NCBI GenBank assembly: GCA_028564675.1
Contig: JAOVVO010000133.1
Span: forward strand, 84,123 to 148,122
Origin: Onchocerca lupi
Taxonomy: Eukaryota > Nematoda > Chromadorea > Rhabditida > Onchocercidae
Length of the DNA: 64,000 bases
Direction: 5' to 3'
Shown: positions 36,410 through 48,600 of the stretch, in pieces
Numbering within the stretch: position 1 is the stretch's first letter
Layout of the letters: the number at the start of each line of letters is the position of its first letter
Notes under the pieces: generated by a model
What the model was told of the DNA's origin: nothing
The model's input: only the letters and a program-made list of their open reading frames with translations
Database searches by the model: none
Made by a program: the position numbers and the translations under genes

Positions 36410-37578
36410 CAACATCATTTCTGATTGTTTCCCGCGAGACACTGTTATACGTTGATAACTTAGATGCGCTGTAACCTAGTCTAAATATATATATTCTTCT
36501 ATCATTCTATTCACGTGAATCTGATTCCGTGAATCTTATTCCCACTTCTATCAGAAAATAAACAGTGGCTATTCTTGGCATCGTTTCTTATCTCTAATGC
36601 TTGTGGCATGAATTTTAGTGAAGATATCTTCTCTCACAAATTTTGTTGGGAAATGACCTTATCTAGGAGATAATTCACGTGAACGATTAATTCATCAAAT
36701 TTTTCAAACTGTGAAAAGTGTGGAAGCAAAAAAAGACTCTTTCTCATCGCCATTTCAACCTTCTTATGTTTACGTGACTTCCATCCAGTTATCTTCCATT
36801 ATTCTGATGGAATGACAAAAAATCACGTAGATTTCTAGTGAAATGACAAGGAAGTCACGTAGATATGACAATAGATTCTCAATGTAACTCGCCTTCCGGG
36901 GATAATGTCTTTTCTCTTTGCATTCTCGGACTGATAAAGAGTAGCTATTAATTTAAAAAATGTAAAAAGTCCATGCATATAAACAATTTATGTATAAGAA
37001 CAAACAAACAAAGGAAAAGAAGTGAGAGAATTCAAATGGCACGTCATGCTTTCTTTGCAATACTCGGTTTCTCACGTTCCTTTTTCCAAAATCAACTTTT
37101 AGGAAAAATAAATACGTTTTGATGATAATTTTCGGTGATCAGTAGTTTTAGATAATTCAATCAATTATAAACATGTCGGCGTAAACAGAAAAACTTTTGG
37201 TGTTTTTTACTAATTCAAATAATATGGAATTTAATTATTATGGAACGGAAGATGCTCTCATCAGATCGTTTGCTCAACAGTGAAATAATTTGATGTATTA
37301 GAAAGTTTCATTTCAAATTTCGAATCTTTAGAACAACAATTGTTTACCCTAATAAAAAGCGGGAAATCGAGTAATCAATAACTAAACCACTTATGAAGAA
37401 TCTGTACAAGCAAATAACTCAAATATGTTCAATTTGTCAATGTTATTGTTCAAATATTCAATACGGTATGGCGAATAACGGATGAATTTCCATAAGCTAA
37501 TGAAACGAAGGTAATTTTGAATTTGGTTTTAAAAAATTTTTTGATCGAAAAAAACTTTTGGAAGAAAGTTTCCATCTA
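36410..37578. other. AT-rich spacer with no recognised gene
   Basis: The only structure seen is an imperfect two-copy repeat at about 36811-36870 (AATGACAA...TCACGTAGAT twice). No coding exon is supported. Confidence 0.4.
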
Positions 37579-38078
37579 TTAATCCTTCATCCTTTTTTCT
37601 GATTTTTGAGATTTGATGTATTTATGATATTCTTGCACCGCTCGAAGCAATAAATCTTCATGTTTTTCCGTTCGCCATTCTCCCACTTGTGATTGATTTG
37701 TTTTTAAAGTTTGATGAAGTGATTCCTAAAAAAAAAAAAAAAAAAAAAAAAGTTAAAAACTGATAATGAAATTTTTTCATTTCTTCTTTTTCCTCGTTGA
37801 AATTTGAACTTTCATTTTTCTCTCTCTTTTCCTTAATATGCAAAGTTCAATTGATCCTTCTGATTAATAATAAATTTTTTCAAATATTCCAAAAATTTCG
37901 CATTATTGCATAAAATTTTTCCACTCTAACTGAAATCAATTTTTTCAATTCCAATTTTCTTACTTGATATTTTTCATTTCTTGCATTTATCTTTCCTATT
38001 TCTATTATTTACCTTTGAAATCTTGGTAATTCGAAGCTTTGCGGTATATCCGATGAATATATTTATTGCATATCGCAT
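37579..38078 (-). CDS. small unrecognised protein, 70 residues (spliced, 2 exons)
   Basis: The exons are 38078-38013 (22 codons) and 37725-37579 (48 codons plus TAA), joined in phase 0 across a GT/AG intron containing a poly-A run. The product starts MRYAINIFIGYTAKLRITK, continues ESLHQTLKTNQSQVGEWRTE and LLLRAVQEYHKYIKSQKSEK, and is basic. The start ATG is 24-30 bases after a possible trans-splice acceptor (TTTATAG at 38102-38108), which is how a short 5' UTR would begin in a nematode gene. The first 16 residues could be an amphipathic or mitochondrial targeting helix. I do not recognise the family. Further upstream exons cannot be excluded, because the frame stays open for a few codons before the ATG. 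Confidence 0.5.
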
Positions 38079-38965
38079 ATAATCATTGTCAACTTCTCTT
38101 CACCTATAAATTGAATATGACAAAATAAAATTTTTAAATTTTTAATTAGATAGTAAGTCCTATATTTTTTCATTTTAAAGTTGATTCAAGTAATATCATT
38201 TTTTATCATAAAAAAAATTTAGATTCAAATCAAAGCTTGTTCCTAAAATATCACATTTTATAAGTTAAACATTTCATTTTGGTCACTATATAAATATTCA
38301 TTATCAAGTCATGTTCCATTTAAATTCACTTTCCAGATATCAATTTCTGAACAATTTTTATCTTATAAATTTCATAGTTTCAAATTTTTCTTGTCGTGAT
38401 ATTGTAACTTCATTAAAACCATGTCTCAGAATTGTTTAAGAATTATTAATACAATATATTTGCGAATATAATATTAATACATTAACTCCTCAAATTTGCT
38501 ATTACTCTCAAATTTAAAAATTCATTTTTCAATTTTTAGATTACGTGTAAAATTTTTATTCTCTTAAATAATTATTTTCTCAAAAAACTGAAAAAGCGAA
38601 AACACAGTACTCTTCCTTTAAATAAACTCTCTTAATTCTATCAAATCTATAACATATCCTTCGCTTCACAAAATTCCTGGCATCCTTAGAGAAATCAAAA
38701 CATTCAGGAGATAATAATAGGACTTTTTTCGAAAAAAGATGGAAAACACGTGAACCCTCTATTGCTTCTCCTATTTGCAAAGATTATTCTTTCCATTTCC
38801 GCTTCTTAAATTCATGATTTCAAACAATTTGCTGTTGCTTATTTTCTAAGAACAAATATTTATTTGAGCAATATTTTCCAAAACTGTATTCAAAAGGTTA
38901 ATGTTGAAGAATTTGTTTGTAATTTGGATTAGACCTTCTTGATGCTGTAACTCCGCTATTAATAA

Positions 38966-39393
38966 TAGCCTTTATTGATCTTATACGATATTATAGACAA
39001 TAGTCTTAATTAATCCTACGTAATATAATAGGCGATAATGAAATTATACAATCAACAGTAGTCTTCGCTAGTCTCCATTGATCGTCTCTTGTTCGTTACA
39101 TAACTATTGTTGATTGCTATGTCGACAAGTAAAGGATGCTGATTCAATTACTATGCAAGCAAAAGTGCTTAGGTATTTACTTAGCCATCCACTTACCGAT
39201 CATGGGTTTGCAATATTTGAAAAAGACTGGAGTGCAAAACAGTAAGTAATCACAAAAATTTGTTAAAAGGCACGAAAAACCTATAATAGCTTTAGCTATT
39301 TTACGGTCTAATGTTAAAAAATTGAGATACTGTCTGATTTTTCGCGCTAGCCTTTGTTGGTTTTATACAGTATTACAGGCAATATCGTACTTA
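38966..39393. repeat. diverged direct repeats flanking the transaldolase fragment
   Basis: The segment at 38966-39009 (TAGCCTTTATTGATCTTATA...) resembles that at 39348-39393 (TAGCCTTTGTTGGTTTTATA...), with about three quarters of positions the same by eye. They lie about 160 bp before and 100 bp after the bacterial fragment. Confidence 0.4.
39123..39245 (+). pseudogene. C-terminal fragment of a bacterial transaldolase / fructose-6-phosphate aldolase-like gene
   Basis: This is a 40-codon frame ending in TAA. It contains DADSITMQAKVLRYLLSHPL and then TDHGFAIFEKDW. It corresponds to the last stretch of the small bacterial TalC/FSA-type transaldolases, where a GADxxTxPxKVLxxLxxHPLTDxGxxxFxxDW pattern closes the protein. 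Only the last strand and helices are present. The catalytic lysine region is missing, so it is not functional. The nematode's own transaldolase is of the longer TalB type and lacks this ending. A Wolbachia origin is inferred from the company of the recG remnant 3 kb away. Confidence 0.55.
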
Positions 39394-41138
39394 TATAATA
39401 ATAGAAATTAGATGAACAATACACATAAAGTAATAAAGGACATCATCAATCATCGAAATGCTCACTACATTGTCATACTTTTCTTTTGTGACTGTCGTTC
39501 ACCTTCCACTTACTCCAATACTGTTCTCTATGCAACCATCAACCCACTTAATTTCTGACTCGTTATGAACTGTCGCTCGTCCTATTGAATTGTCTTCGAA
39601 ATTGAAGCGCAACTGAACTGATCTCAGCCATCGAAATTCTCTCTTTTTGAATCCTTCAAGGGTTTTCCTTCAGTTTTTTTCGGCTTCTCCAACAGTTATA
39701 AACTACGTCGTTATTTTGTTTAATTCCAGTTCAGAGCTACTCCTACATTTATAACTGATTATGAATTTTTTCAATTGAGAAAATTCTCTTTCTTCATACG
39801 AACTCTGCAAATGAAATGCTTTTTCGGTGTTAATCAACTCTAATTTGTTTAAACTTTTTGCCATGATATGCAAATTTTCATTTGCTCATTATAGCAATTT
39901 GAAAAATCGATTTTACGAGATATTTATTTGAATCTAATTATAAATTAGACTTCTCAGAATTGAAGATAACTTCGTTCTACTAATTTTGTTTAATAAGGTT
40001 TCATTAATTAAATATAATATGATTGGTTTAATTTTTCCTCTCTGATTTCTTAGAATTTTTCAAGTAATATTTAAGTAGTAAATAAGAACAATTACTTCAT
40101 AGCTTATCATAAAATCATTACTATTATATTACTGATTGATGCAAAAGTTCAAGTCTGGAAAGCAATGTACCTTTTATAGTTCAAATACAGAAATAGGATA
40201 AAGACTGAGCTATATTTAGTTTTTATTCTGAAGAAAAAAAAAAAGTCCTGAGCTATAGTTTAGGTCAATTTCGTTCCATTAATTAAAAATCATAACATAG
40301 CACAGCGATCGTGCATATATCAAGAGATCGTACGTTATTTAATGCCTGAAAAAGAACAACCTTCATTAATCATGAATTCCAGCAAATCTCGCGTTTGTTA
40401 GATAAACTCGTGCAAAAAATCTTAAACATTCTAATTAAATCTTCGTCTTACTGTCCTCCATCTGAAGAAATCGCTTGAAATAAGTCAGTTTATCAGAACT
40501 GATAAGGAATGCTCTGTGAACATTTATAGCAGCCATAAGTTGTATTTTGCTACTAGACATAAATAGGACACAGATAGCTATTACTTTAAGATTTAGAAAG
40601 AAAAATTTCAAGAAAAACATTTATTACACATTAGAAACAATGATTCGCCATCATTTATATTTTAATTTAAGAACAGTAATTTAAAAATTTTACAATTCAG
40701 ACTAAAATTATGTTAAAACGGAAACAGTTGTGATTTTGAGTCGTAAAATTCTAAACTATTATAACGGCCCGAATTTATCTTTCTATTAATCGAAATGGAT
40801 AGCCACTATAATCAACACATTCTTATCAACTAGAAATAAATTAGTTTATTCCTGAGGCATCGAAATTCTTTCTTCAGAATAAGACGATTCGGAAGATACT
40901 TTTGCATTCTACTAATTATGAGTACATGTTCCTATCGAAAAAGCGGTAATCAGTTGGCGAAAAAAGTCGGATAAGATAATTTTGTACCCAGATTCTTTCA
41001 ACGTCCAAACTATCAGTTGCCCGATGTATAATCGGGAATTTCATCGAGAATTAAACTTTTTTTCTTGGCAGTGATAATTGAAGGCATTACAGTTCTCAGT
41101 GCATAGTACTAATTTGTTAAGCATATTTCTCAGAAATT

Positions 41139-41297
41139 ATGGCTTCATGGAATTCGAAAAATCGAAGTGACAAAAAGCCAACAAATAATAACAACGATCT
41201 TTTCTACTGCAAATCCCATTTTGAAATTCTGCGAATTTCGCTTTGCAACTTTTTTCCATTCAACAACTTAGATAGTTGTCGTCAACGTCACCTATAA
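41139..41297 (+). CDS. weak candidate 5' exon for unc-89
   Basis: ATG at 41139 follows TTTCTCAG by five bases, an arrangement typical of a trans-spliced nematode start. The 52-codon frame begins MASWNSKNRSDKKPTNNNND and ends TAA. C. elegans UNC-89 also starts with MAS and a basic stretch, but the resemblance is slight. I could not find a donor in phase 0 that would join it to the exon at 43272, nor the SH3 exons that should lie between. It may be an unrelated chance frame. Confidence 0.15.
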   Translation: MASWNSKNRSDKKPTNNNNDLFYCKSHFEILRISLCNFFPFNNLDSCRQRHL

Positions 41298-43271
41298 ACT
41301 GTTTCTTATTTATATCTCAATTTAATTCCTGTCCAATTATCGATCATCTTATGAAATATTTATTTATCAAATTTTCGTTTTTCTCCTTACCACTCTGATT
41401 CAAATGTCGAGCGACCGCGATATTATCGATGTTTTTTCCCAGTTAGTTTTAAGAAATAATTACTCTTAATTAATCATTATCAAGTTTTAGTGGATTCGTC
41501 ATTAATTCTCTATTCTTCACTACTCTCTTGATTCTTTCACCAAACTTCTCGGATCACCATGAAATATTTGGACCCATTCTTGAGCAATTTGCTAGTTTTT
41601 TCTATTGATTTATCATCCATCTTAAATTCGTCAAAATATCTCTAATTTTCATAAGCATAGAAAAAAATGTTGAACAAATAACAGGCAATAAATTAATAAC
41701 AAAATACATCAAGAATCTGCTGAACATTCAATTGATAAATAATTAGTGATAAAAAATGATTTTAAGAAAGACCAACTTTAATAATTGCTCTAAATTGATC
41801 ATTGTCAAATAATGCAAATCATTTTATTTCCTCTAATATAAAAGGAAAATAATTGCATCAGATCTTCAAAATAAAGAAAAAAAAAGTTATTCACATAAAA
41901 ATAAACTCAAAAGGCATAGGATGCAAATTTTTTTTTTAAATTTAATTATTAAATCTGCAATAGTGAGCTAGAAATATAAGAAAATATAAGGAAAAAAAAA
42001 AAGTTTTATGCATTAATAAGCTATTTGATATTGGAGATGAATAGTAAGTTTGTGAAATTTAAAAGTTTGAATCGGGAAGTTACAAAAAAAGGGGCCATTT
42101 CTGAACACTTTGATGACAGAAATGACATTTTAAGAAGAGTGTGAAATTTATTAATTTTGTAACTGACAGTTTTCTCTTGATTCTTCTTTCTGGAAGATGT
42201 CACCTTCCAGAATTCCAGTTTTTCAGATCTTCTGCTTTTAAATTTCCAAATAGAGATGTTTCTGTAAAATCCTCAATTCTTCATGTTCTTAATCCCTTCA
42301 TCAAAAATGTATTGGAATCAGTTTTTCTTGTAATCAGTGTTCATTTATGAAAATACTGCTATAAATTTTTGGCTCTGGCGATATTTCGCATCACCTGGCT
42401 TATGTTTCTCCAAAGTATGCCTAAAGATAAAGTGATAAAACTTTTTTTTAAAAAATACATTAATATAAAATATATCGGTTCATTGATTTTTCTTACTTTA
42501 AATATTGCATCGATTTCACAAATTTCATGAAATTTACAGTTGCCTTTTAAAATTCTGAAGAATTTCTTATATTTTTGTTTTGTAAAAATATTTTTCCGTT
42601 TCACAATCTCAAAATAATATAAAATTTTATATTTTTGAATTTGTCGTAGAAATTTAAATTTACATCTCTAAATTATGAAGAATTTAACATTTTTAACTTT
42701 TGCATACTTGTAAAAATTGATATTTTTTGCAATCAATAAGTCTGTAAAATGATTTATCTTCAGACAAGGATTCATCTTGAAGAATAAAATAAATTTATTA
42801 CACTTATTAATTTGTTAGCGAAATTTTCATCTTAATCGATCTTTGAACAACATTTCTTGCATAATCAGTTATTTCAAAATCGTTTTAATAAAATTCAATA
42901 GCTGTTCATTCTTGAGTGTAAATTTTTCACTATCCCAAAAATGAGACGTTTATAATTTAATGCTTGTTTTTCTTGATTTTTTACCCGATGAATCATTTGA
43001 ATTTTCAATTTTTTCATGAGAAGCAAATTCCAGTTTGCAAAAAACTAAGATGTAAAATTATAAAAAATAATGGAAGAGCATTAAAAATTTGATTTTTCTT
43101 ACTCATTTTTTTAAACAATTCATTTTTAATTTCGGATCAAACTTTTTAATTTTTTAAAAAAATCATTTTTACGAAAATCTCATACTTTTCTCAATCCGTT
43201 TTTAATTTCAAATGAAAACTTTAAAATTTCTTCCAAATCATTTATTTTAAAACTGTTCATATGATATTCAG

Positions 43272-43855
43272 GATTTGAGTGATAAAGTAGAAGCTGGGAC
43301 AAAGACATATGATGAGCATTTGCAAATTATTGCAGATCGTATTGTTCAGTATCAGAATTACTTCAAGGTATTCTAAAGTTTTAGAAATTCCGATCAAATT
43401 GAAAATAATCAAAATTTGAATAATGATTGAAATTATTTCATTTTTTGCTTGCAAATTTTACAAATCTTGCAATCTCATGAAATGCTAGGGATTTTTGAAA
43501 TGAAATTTTATTTCGAAATCAACTGATGATGATTGAAAAAAAAAAAAACATAAAAAACTCAATAGTACCAGAATTTTTTGTCCTTCGATTTCAATTTATT
43601 ATTTGTGCATTTCAAAAACATCTTAGAGATGCCTTTTATGATAAGTAGTAATCTTTAATCTTATCAACTTTTCTACTGAAAACATTTGAGGAATTTGTCA
43701 AATATGCATCACGAGCTAAACTAAATATAAAAACAATGCAAAAAGCACTTGAACTGATGATGTCTGTACCGGAACGTGCCAATGATATGGTATATATCAA
43801 AAATATTGAGCAGTATCCAGGTGATCTGAACAAACTTGGACGACTTTATCGACAT
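43272..43855 (+). other. unc-89: unc-89: C-terminal half of the DH (Rho-GEF) domain
   Basis: The exons are 43272-43367 (32 codons) and 43691-43855 (55 codons), both phase 0. They encode IADRIVQYQNYFK and then EFVKYASRAKLNI, KALELMMSVPERANDM and YPGDLNKLGRLYRH, which correspond to the last helices of the DH domain in the worm protein. The first exon starts in mid-domain behind a good acceptor (GATATTCAG), so at least one upstream exon must exist. Confidence 0.9.
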
Positions 43856-45663
43856 GTTAGTTAGCAATTTTTGTATAAATAAGCATCATATTGCATGATA
43901 ATGATAATGGAATCAAAATAATCAAACTTTGTTTTGATGACATTGAGATAATTTAGACAAAGACATTTGCGCATTTCATGTCAAGTCTAAATTCTTTAAA
44001 CAAAGTCATTTATACTGATTTCTCCCATATAAAAAAAGAAAAACTATAAAAATTTCCGAAATAATCATTATTTTTATATATTTAACGTTAAATAAATCTG
44101 AAAAAAAAATTGATCTTCGAGAAATTCTCATATTTTATTCATTTTAAGAAAACAGAAATTTTAAAGTAAGTGGGGAAAAAAAAAAGATACATTATAACAT
44201 AAATCCATGAAAATATTTTTTTTTGCTTTAATTGGAAAAAATATTCCGAATATTTTCCCGATGTTATTAATAAATTGTCATTTGCATGAGAAATGACTTA
44301 AAATATTTTATGTTAAATTTTTAATTTTTCAAGTTTTAAAATAAACATTTTCTTTATAATGTAATATAATTTGTGCGGTAATTTGTTTCGAACTGAACTT
44401 CTCAATTCAAATTCAAATTCTAATCTCAAAAAGCTTTAAATGATTACTTTTTAGGATTCATTTTTGGTCTGGGAAGGCGAGCAAGAACCAACTGAACGCT
44501 ACGTATTTCTATTCAAAAATAAATTAATGTTTACCGACAAGAATAGTAGCAAAAATCCGCCATCATACAAACATTACGCTACTATACGTGTAAAATATTA
44601 CACTATGCATTTTTAAAAAAAAAAAAAATGGAATTGCTTGATTAAATTGAAAATAGTTAGAAATTTATAATAATACAAAATTTAAAACCATACTATTATT
44701 AACTAATCTGGCTTCAGCTAGTCTGTATAAGTATGTAAATATTCATTTGTTTAAAATTTTAAAATCTCCAAATTTAAATATGCGCCTTATCTTTTTAAAA
44801 ACACGCGCCTTTTCGAATGCAACGTTGTATGAAAAATTTCAAATTAATCGGTGAAGAGCTTGAAACGTTGTGTGAAAATGAACATCGAACAGTTGCATTT
44901 TTATTTACATAGATTGCATACGAATTTGATTAATTGGATTAATGACTGAGTGATTAATGATGTGAATAATTAATACAGCTTGATAAATACACAATACGAG
45001 TAGCGGAAAAAGAACCGGATATTTTGGAACTTCAACCTAATGAACCAGGACTTCCGGAATTTCAAATTCGTGCAAAAGATGTTCAGTCGATGGAATTTGC
45101 CCGACAAGCCTGGTTAAAAGATATAAATGAAATGAAAGAACATGATGGTATGTTCTTTTTTGATATCATATAAATCAAATTTTTTTAAATTTTATTTATT
45201 TCCCGAATTTCACCAAATAATTTAACATTTAATTTGCTTTTATCAAATGCATCAAGGGAAGTGACTGATAAAATGGACTAATTTTCTATCAGTCTAATTC
45301 ATAAATGGTATCCAAGTTAATCATACGATTTTTGCATTTGTTCCTTCATGATATAAAATGAAGTTTCAAATTTATACCTAAATCGAAGTTCAAATATTAT
45401 TACTTTTGTTTGATGTTTTAAAAATATCGATGAAACTTGAGAAATATGAAAAAGAAAACTTTCCAGTATTCTTTTTGCAAAAAAAAAAAAAAAAAAAGAA
45501 AAAGAAAATATCAAATATAATTCGTAAAATATTGATAAAATTTTTAAATTCATTTATTTGATTTGTGAAATGAGAATTTTAAATTCAAATCGAAATCGAA
45601 GTTCAAACAGTTATTTTGTTGCTTAATGTTTTTAAAAGTATAAATAAAACTCGAAAAATTTAG

Positions 45664-45694
<31 letters not shown>

Positions 45695-48600
45695 AAAAAA
45701 AAAACCTTTCGGCATATCTTTAACAAAAATATTCAGATAAAAAGAAGAAAAATATCCAGTAAATGCGAATTTATTTGTTCTGGAATGTTTGAATGAAAAG
45801 TAAAAATCACTTGTAAGCTGTAAACTTTTATCTCTGACTACATAAAAGAACTACATTTTAAAATTTAACAAATTGAATTTATCATCATTTTCTTCTTCTT
45901 CTTCTTCTTCTTCTTCTTCTTCCTCATTCGCTTTTCTCTTTTCTTCACCTTCTTGTTGCTATTGTTGTTGTTGCTTTTAATAAAATTTTGTCGGGAAGGA
46001 AGATTCATTTCAAGTTTGCTAAACTTTAGGTATATCACAAGATATGCGTGGGTTGTAAAATGTCACCTCCGCACAAGATGCATTTCTTCGTTCCAAAACA
46101 ACAAACTGAAGCTAGAGCTTACTTGTGAAGATGAATTCGGCAAACTTTGAACAGAACAAATGAGCAAGATAATTTTGAACAGTCAACAGCAACAGCAACA
46201 GCAGTAGCAACAGGAGTAACAGGAGCAGCAATATCATTTTCCTCTCAATCTACTCTCATCAAGAAACTGAAATTTCAATCTTTCATTTTCGAATGATTCA
46301 AAATCATCATTTCATTTCTTTCTCTTTCTCCCATTGAATCTTCAAAAGTTCTAGCTTCTTAAAGTACTCGAAATGAACAAAAATTTGAACATATCTCTTA
46401 CATTCTATAAATCTTTTCTCTATTTCTTCAAAAGTTCTATAACTTCTTCCATCTCAATCTATCCAACCAATCAATCATCATTTCCAATAAATAGCATTTT
46501 TCGTATAGCATACTATCTTGAGAGCAGCTTTATGCTTTAAGCTTTATCTTCAGCTTTAGACTAGAGGTGAATATTTCACTCTCGACCAATCGACCTCTTG
46601 TTTCATCTCCTCCACATCTTCAATTCTCATCCTAATTCCCCGCTCTTTTTGATATTACAGGAAATCATTTATTGGCAGTTAAATTTATTCGACTTATTTG
46701 TAAATATGCAAATTTTTGCTCTAATTTATCATCAATATGATAGCAGAAGGATTTTAAAATTTCGGATTGAAATTTGATCCAATCATTCTACTATTGATTT
46801 ACTTCATTTCTTATTCCTAATTTCTAATTAGTCATTGCGTATCAGCAATTATTTCCTACTGCGAAAGTAGAAGAAGAAGTTCTGCAACACTTGAAATTTA
46901 TTGAATTCAGAATTAAAATTTCAAATTCATCTTAAATAAAATAATAACTTAAAAATGGTACTTCGCTGTTTGTATATAATTGAATTAACGGAAGCCGATG
47001 ACGGTGGCCTGGAGTTAGTGGATCCATCATGGTGTAAGTATCTTCTTTTTTTTTTGGAATTTTTGTTGAGAATAAAATTTTGAAAATATTAGAGCAAGAT
47101 ATGGAAGTGGATACAATCAGTGAATTAGATATAACGATGAGTGATGGTCGATCAGAATTCAGCGAATATTCTACAATGTCCAGAAGCTTGTTTGGTATGA
47201 TTGATGACAAGTTACGATTTCGAGCAAAGAGGAATCTGAAATCGAACTTTGAATTTTATGAAAATATGATGAATTTAATAAGTTATTCATCACATTTTTA
47301 TTGCTGAATTTTATACTTCTAATCCTCTAAAACATTTACTTTCAGGTCCCGAAGAAGGACCACCACGAAAGAAAATAAAATCACCACCAGTCATATCTCC
47401 AACTGCTTCAACAACTAGTTTATATAGTGGCGGTAGCAGTACAATAGATTGGAGTTAGCAGTTTTTAAATCTTAAATTTAATAAAATATTTCCACTCAAA
47501 AATTCAAGTTTAGAATTTTTTTTTTTTTTTTTAGATATTTGAACTAAGATATATAATATATTTGCATTTTACTTATTGATTAAAATGCATTCGCTGCTAG
47601 AAATAGTTAAAATTTAATTTCAAAAATTCGATAACTGAATTGAAATGCAACATTCTTTTTCATCTTTATTATCGTTATCTTTATTTTTATGAGACAAAAT
47701 TTTAGAAATTATGATTTAAAAATTTGATTTAATAAAAATTTAACTTATAAAATAATTATTTTTAGCAACAACGGGTACCACACTTGATATGCAAGGTACA
47801 CGTGTTACCAGGACACAATATGGTTTTAGGACATTGCAAGAATCATCAGCAAAAATGTGTCTTAAAGTTACCGGTTATCCATTACCTGAAATTGCTTGGT
47901 AATTTATCTTTCTGGTGTAATAAAAATAATTTGAAACATTCGTTTGTTTCATTTATTCTAGAGATTTCATTTGTTACAATATAGGATTCTGAATCTTGTA
48001 GCATGTGATCGATTTCATTTGCTACAATATAGGATTCTGAATCCTGTAACATATGATCGATTTCATTTGCTACAATATAGGATTCTGAATCCTGTAACAT
48101 ATGATCGATTTCATTTGATAAAATATAGGATTCTGAATCTTGTAGCATGTGATCGATTTCATTTGCTACAATATAGGATTCTGAATCTTGTAGCATGTTA
48201 TCAGAAAGTGATTATTATATATTTTAACATGTAGTATATTATTGATTGATTTGTTTGAACTGTTAAGAATTGATTAAATTTTAGGTATAAAGATGATCAG
48301 CTTTTGCATGAAGATGAAAGGCATACATTCTACGCCGATGAAGATGGATTCTTTGCCTTGACCATAGATCCGGTACAGGTTGATGATACCGGACGATATA
48401 CCTGTATGGCAACTAACGAATATGGACAAGCATCAACATCGGCATTTTTCAAAGTGCTAAAAGGTGATTTTTCTTTTTTTTTTTCAATTTACGATCTTCT
48501 TTTAATTTTTTAAAATTTTTTAGAAAATTAATTATTCAATATACAATTTTAAGATATAATCAAAACACAGTAATAGTGGAAATTTTTTATTATCAATAAT

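Larger units (their letters stand above)
38079..41138. other. AT-rich region holding a second bacterial gene remnant and flanking direct repeats
   Basis: Apart from the transaldolase fragment at 39123-39245 and the two related segments on either side of it, I see no gene. A minus-strand frame at 38580-38780 reads fairly well but has no splice partners. Confidence 0.4.

Noticed and set aside
46160..46240. CAGCAACAG tract suggesting a poly-Gln coding exon in unc-89
   Set aside because: It contains in-frame stops and is not expected between the PH domain and the linker; it is an intronic microsatellite.
47882..48234. Repetitive open frames on both strands (16-residue period)
   Set aside because: They come from the five-copy 48-bp minisatellite within an unc-89 intron; a repeat unit divisible by three keeps frames open by itself.
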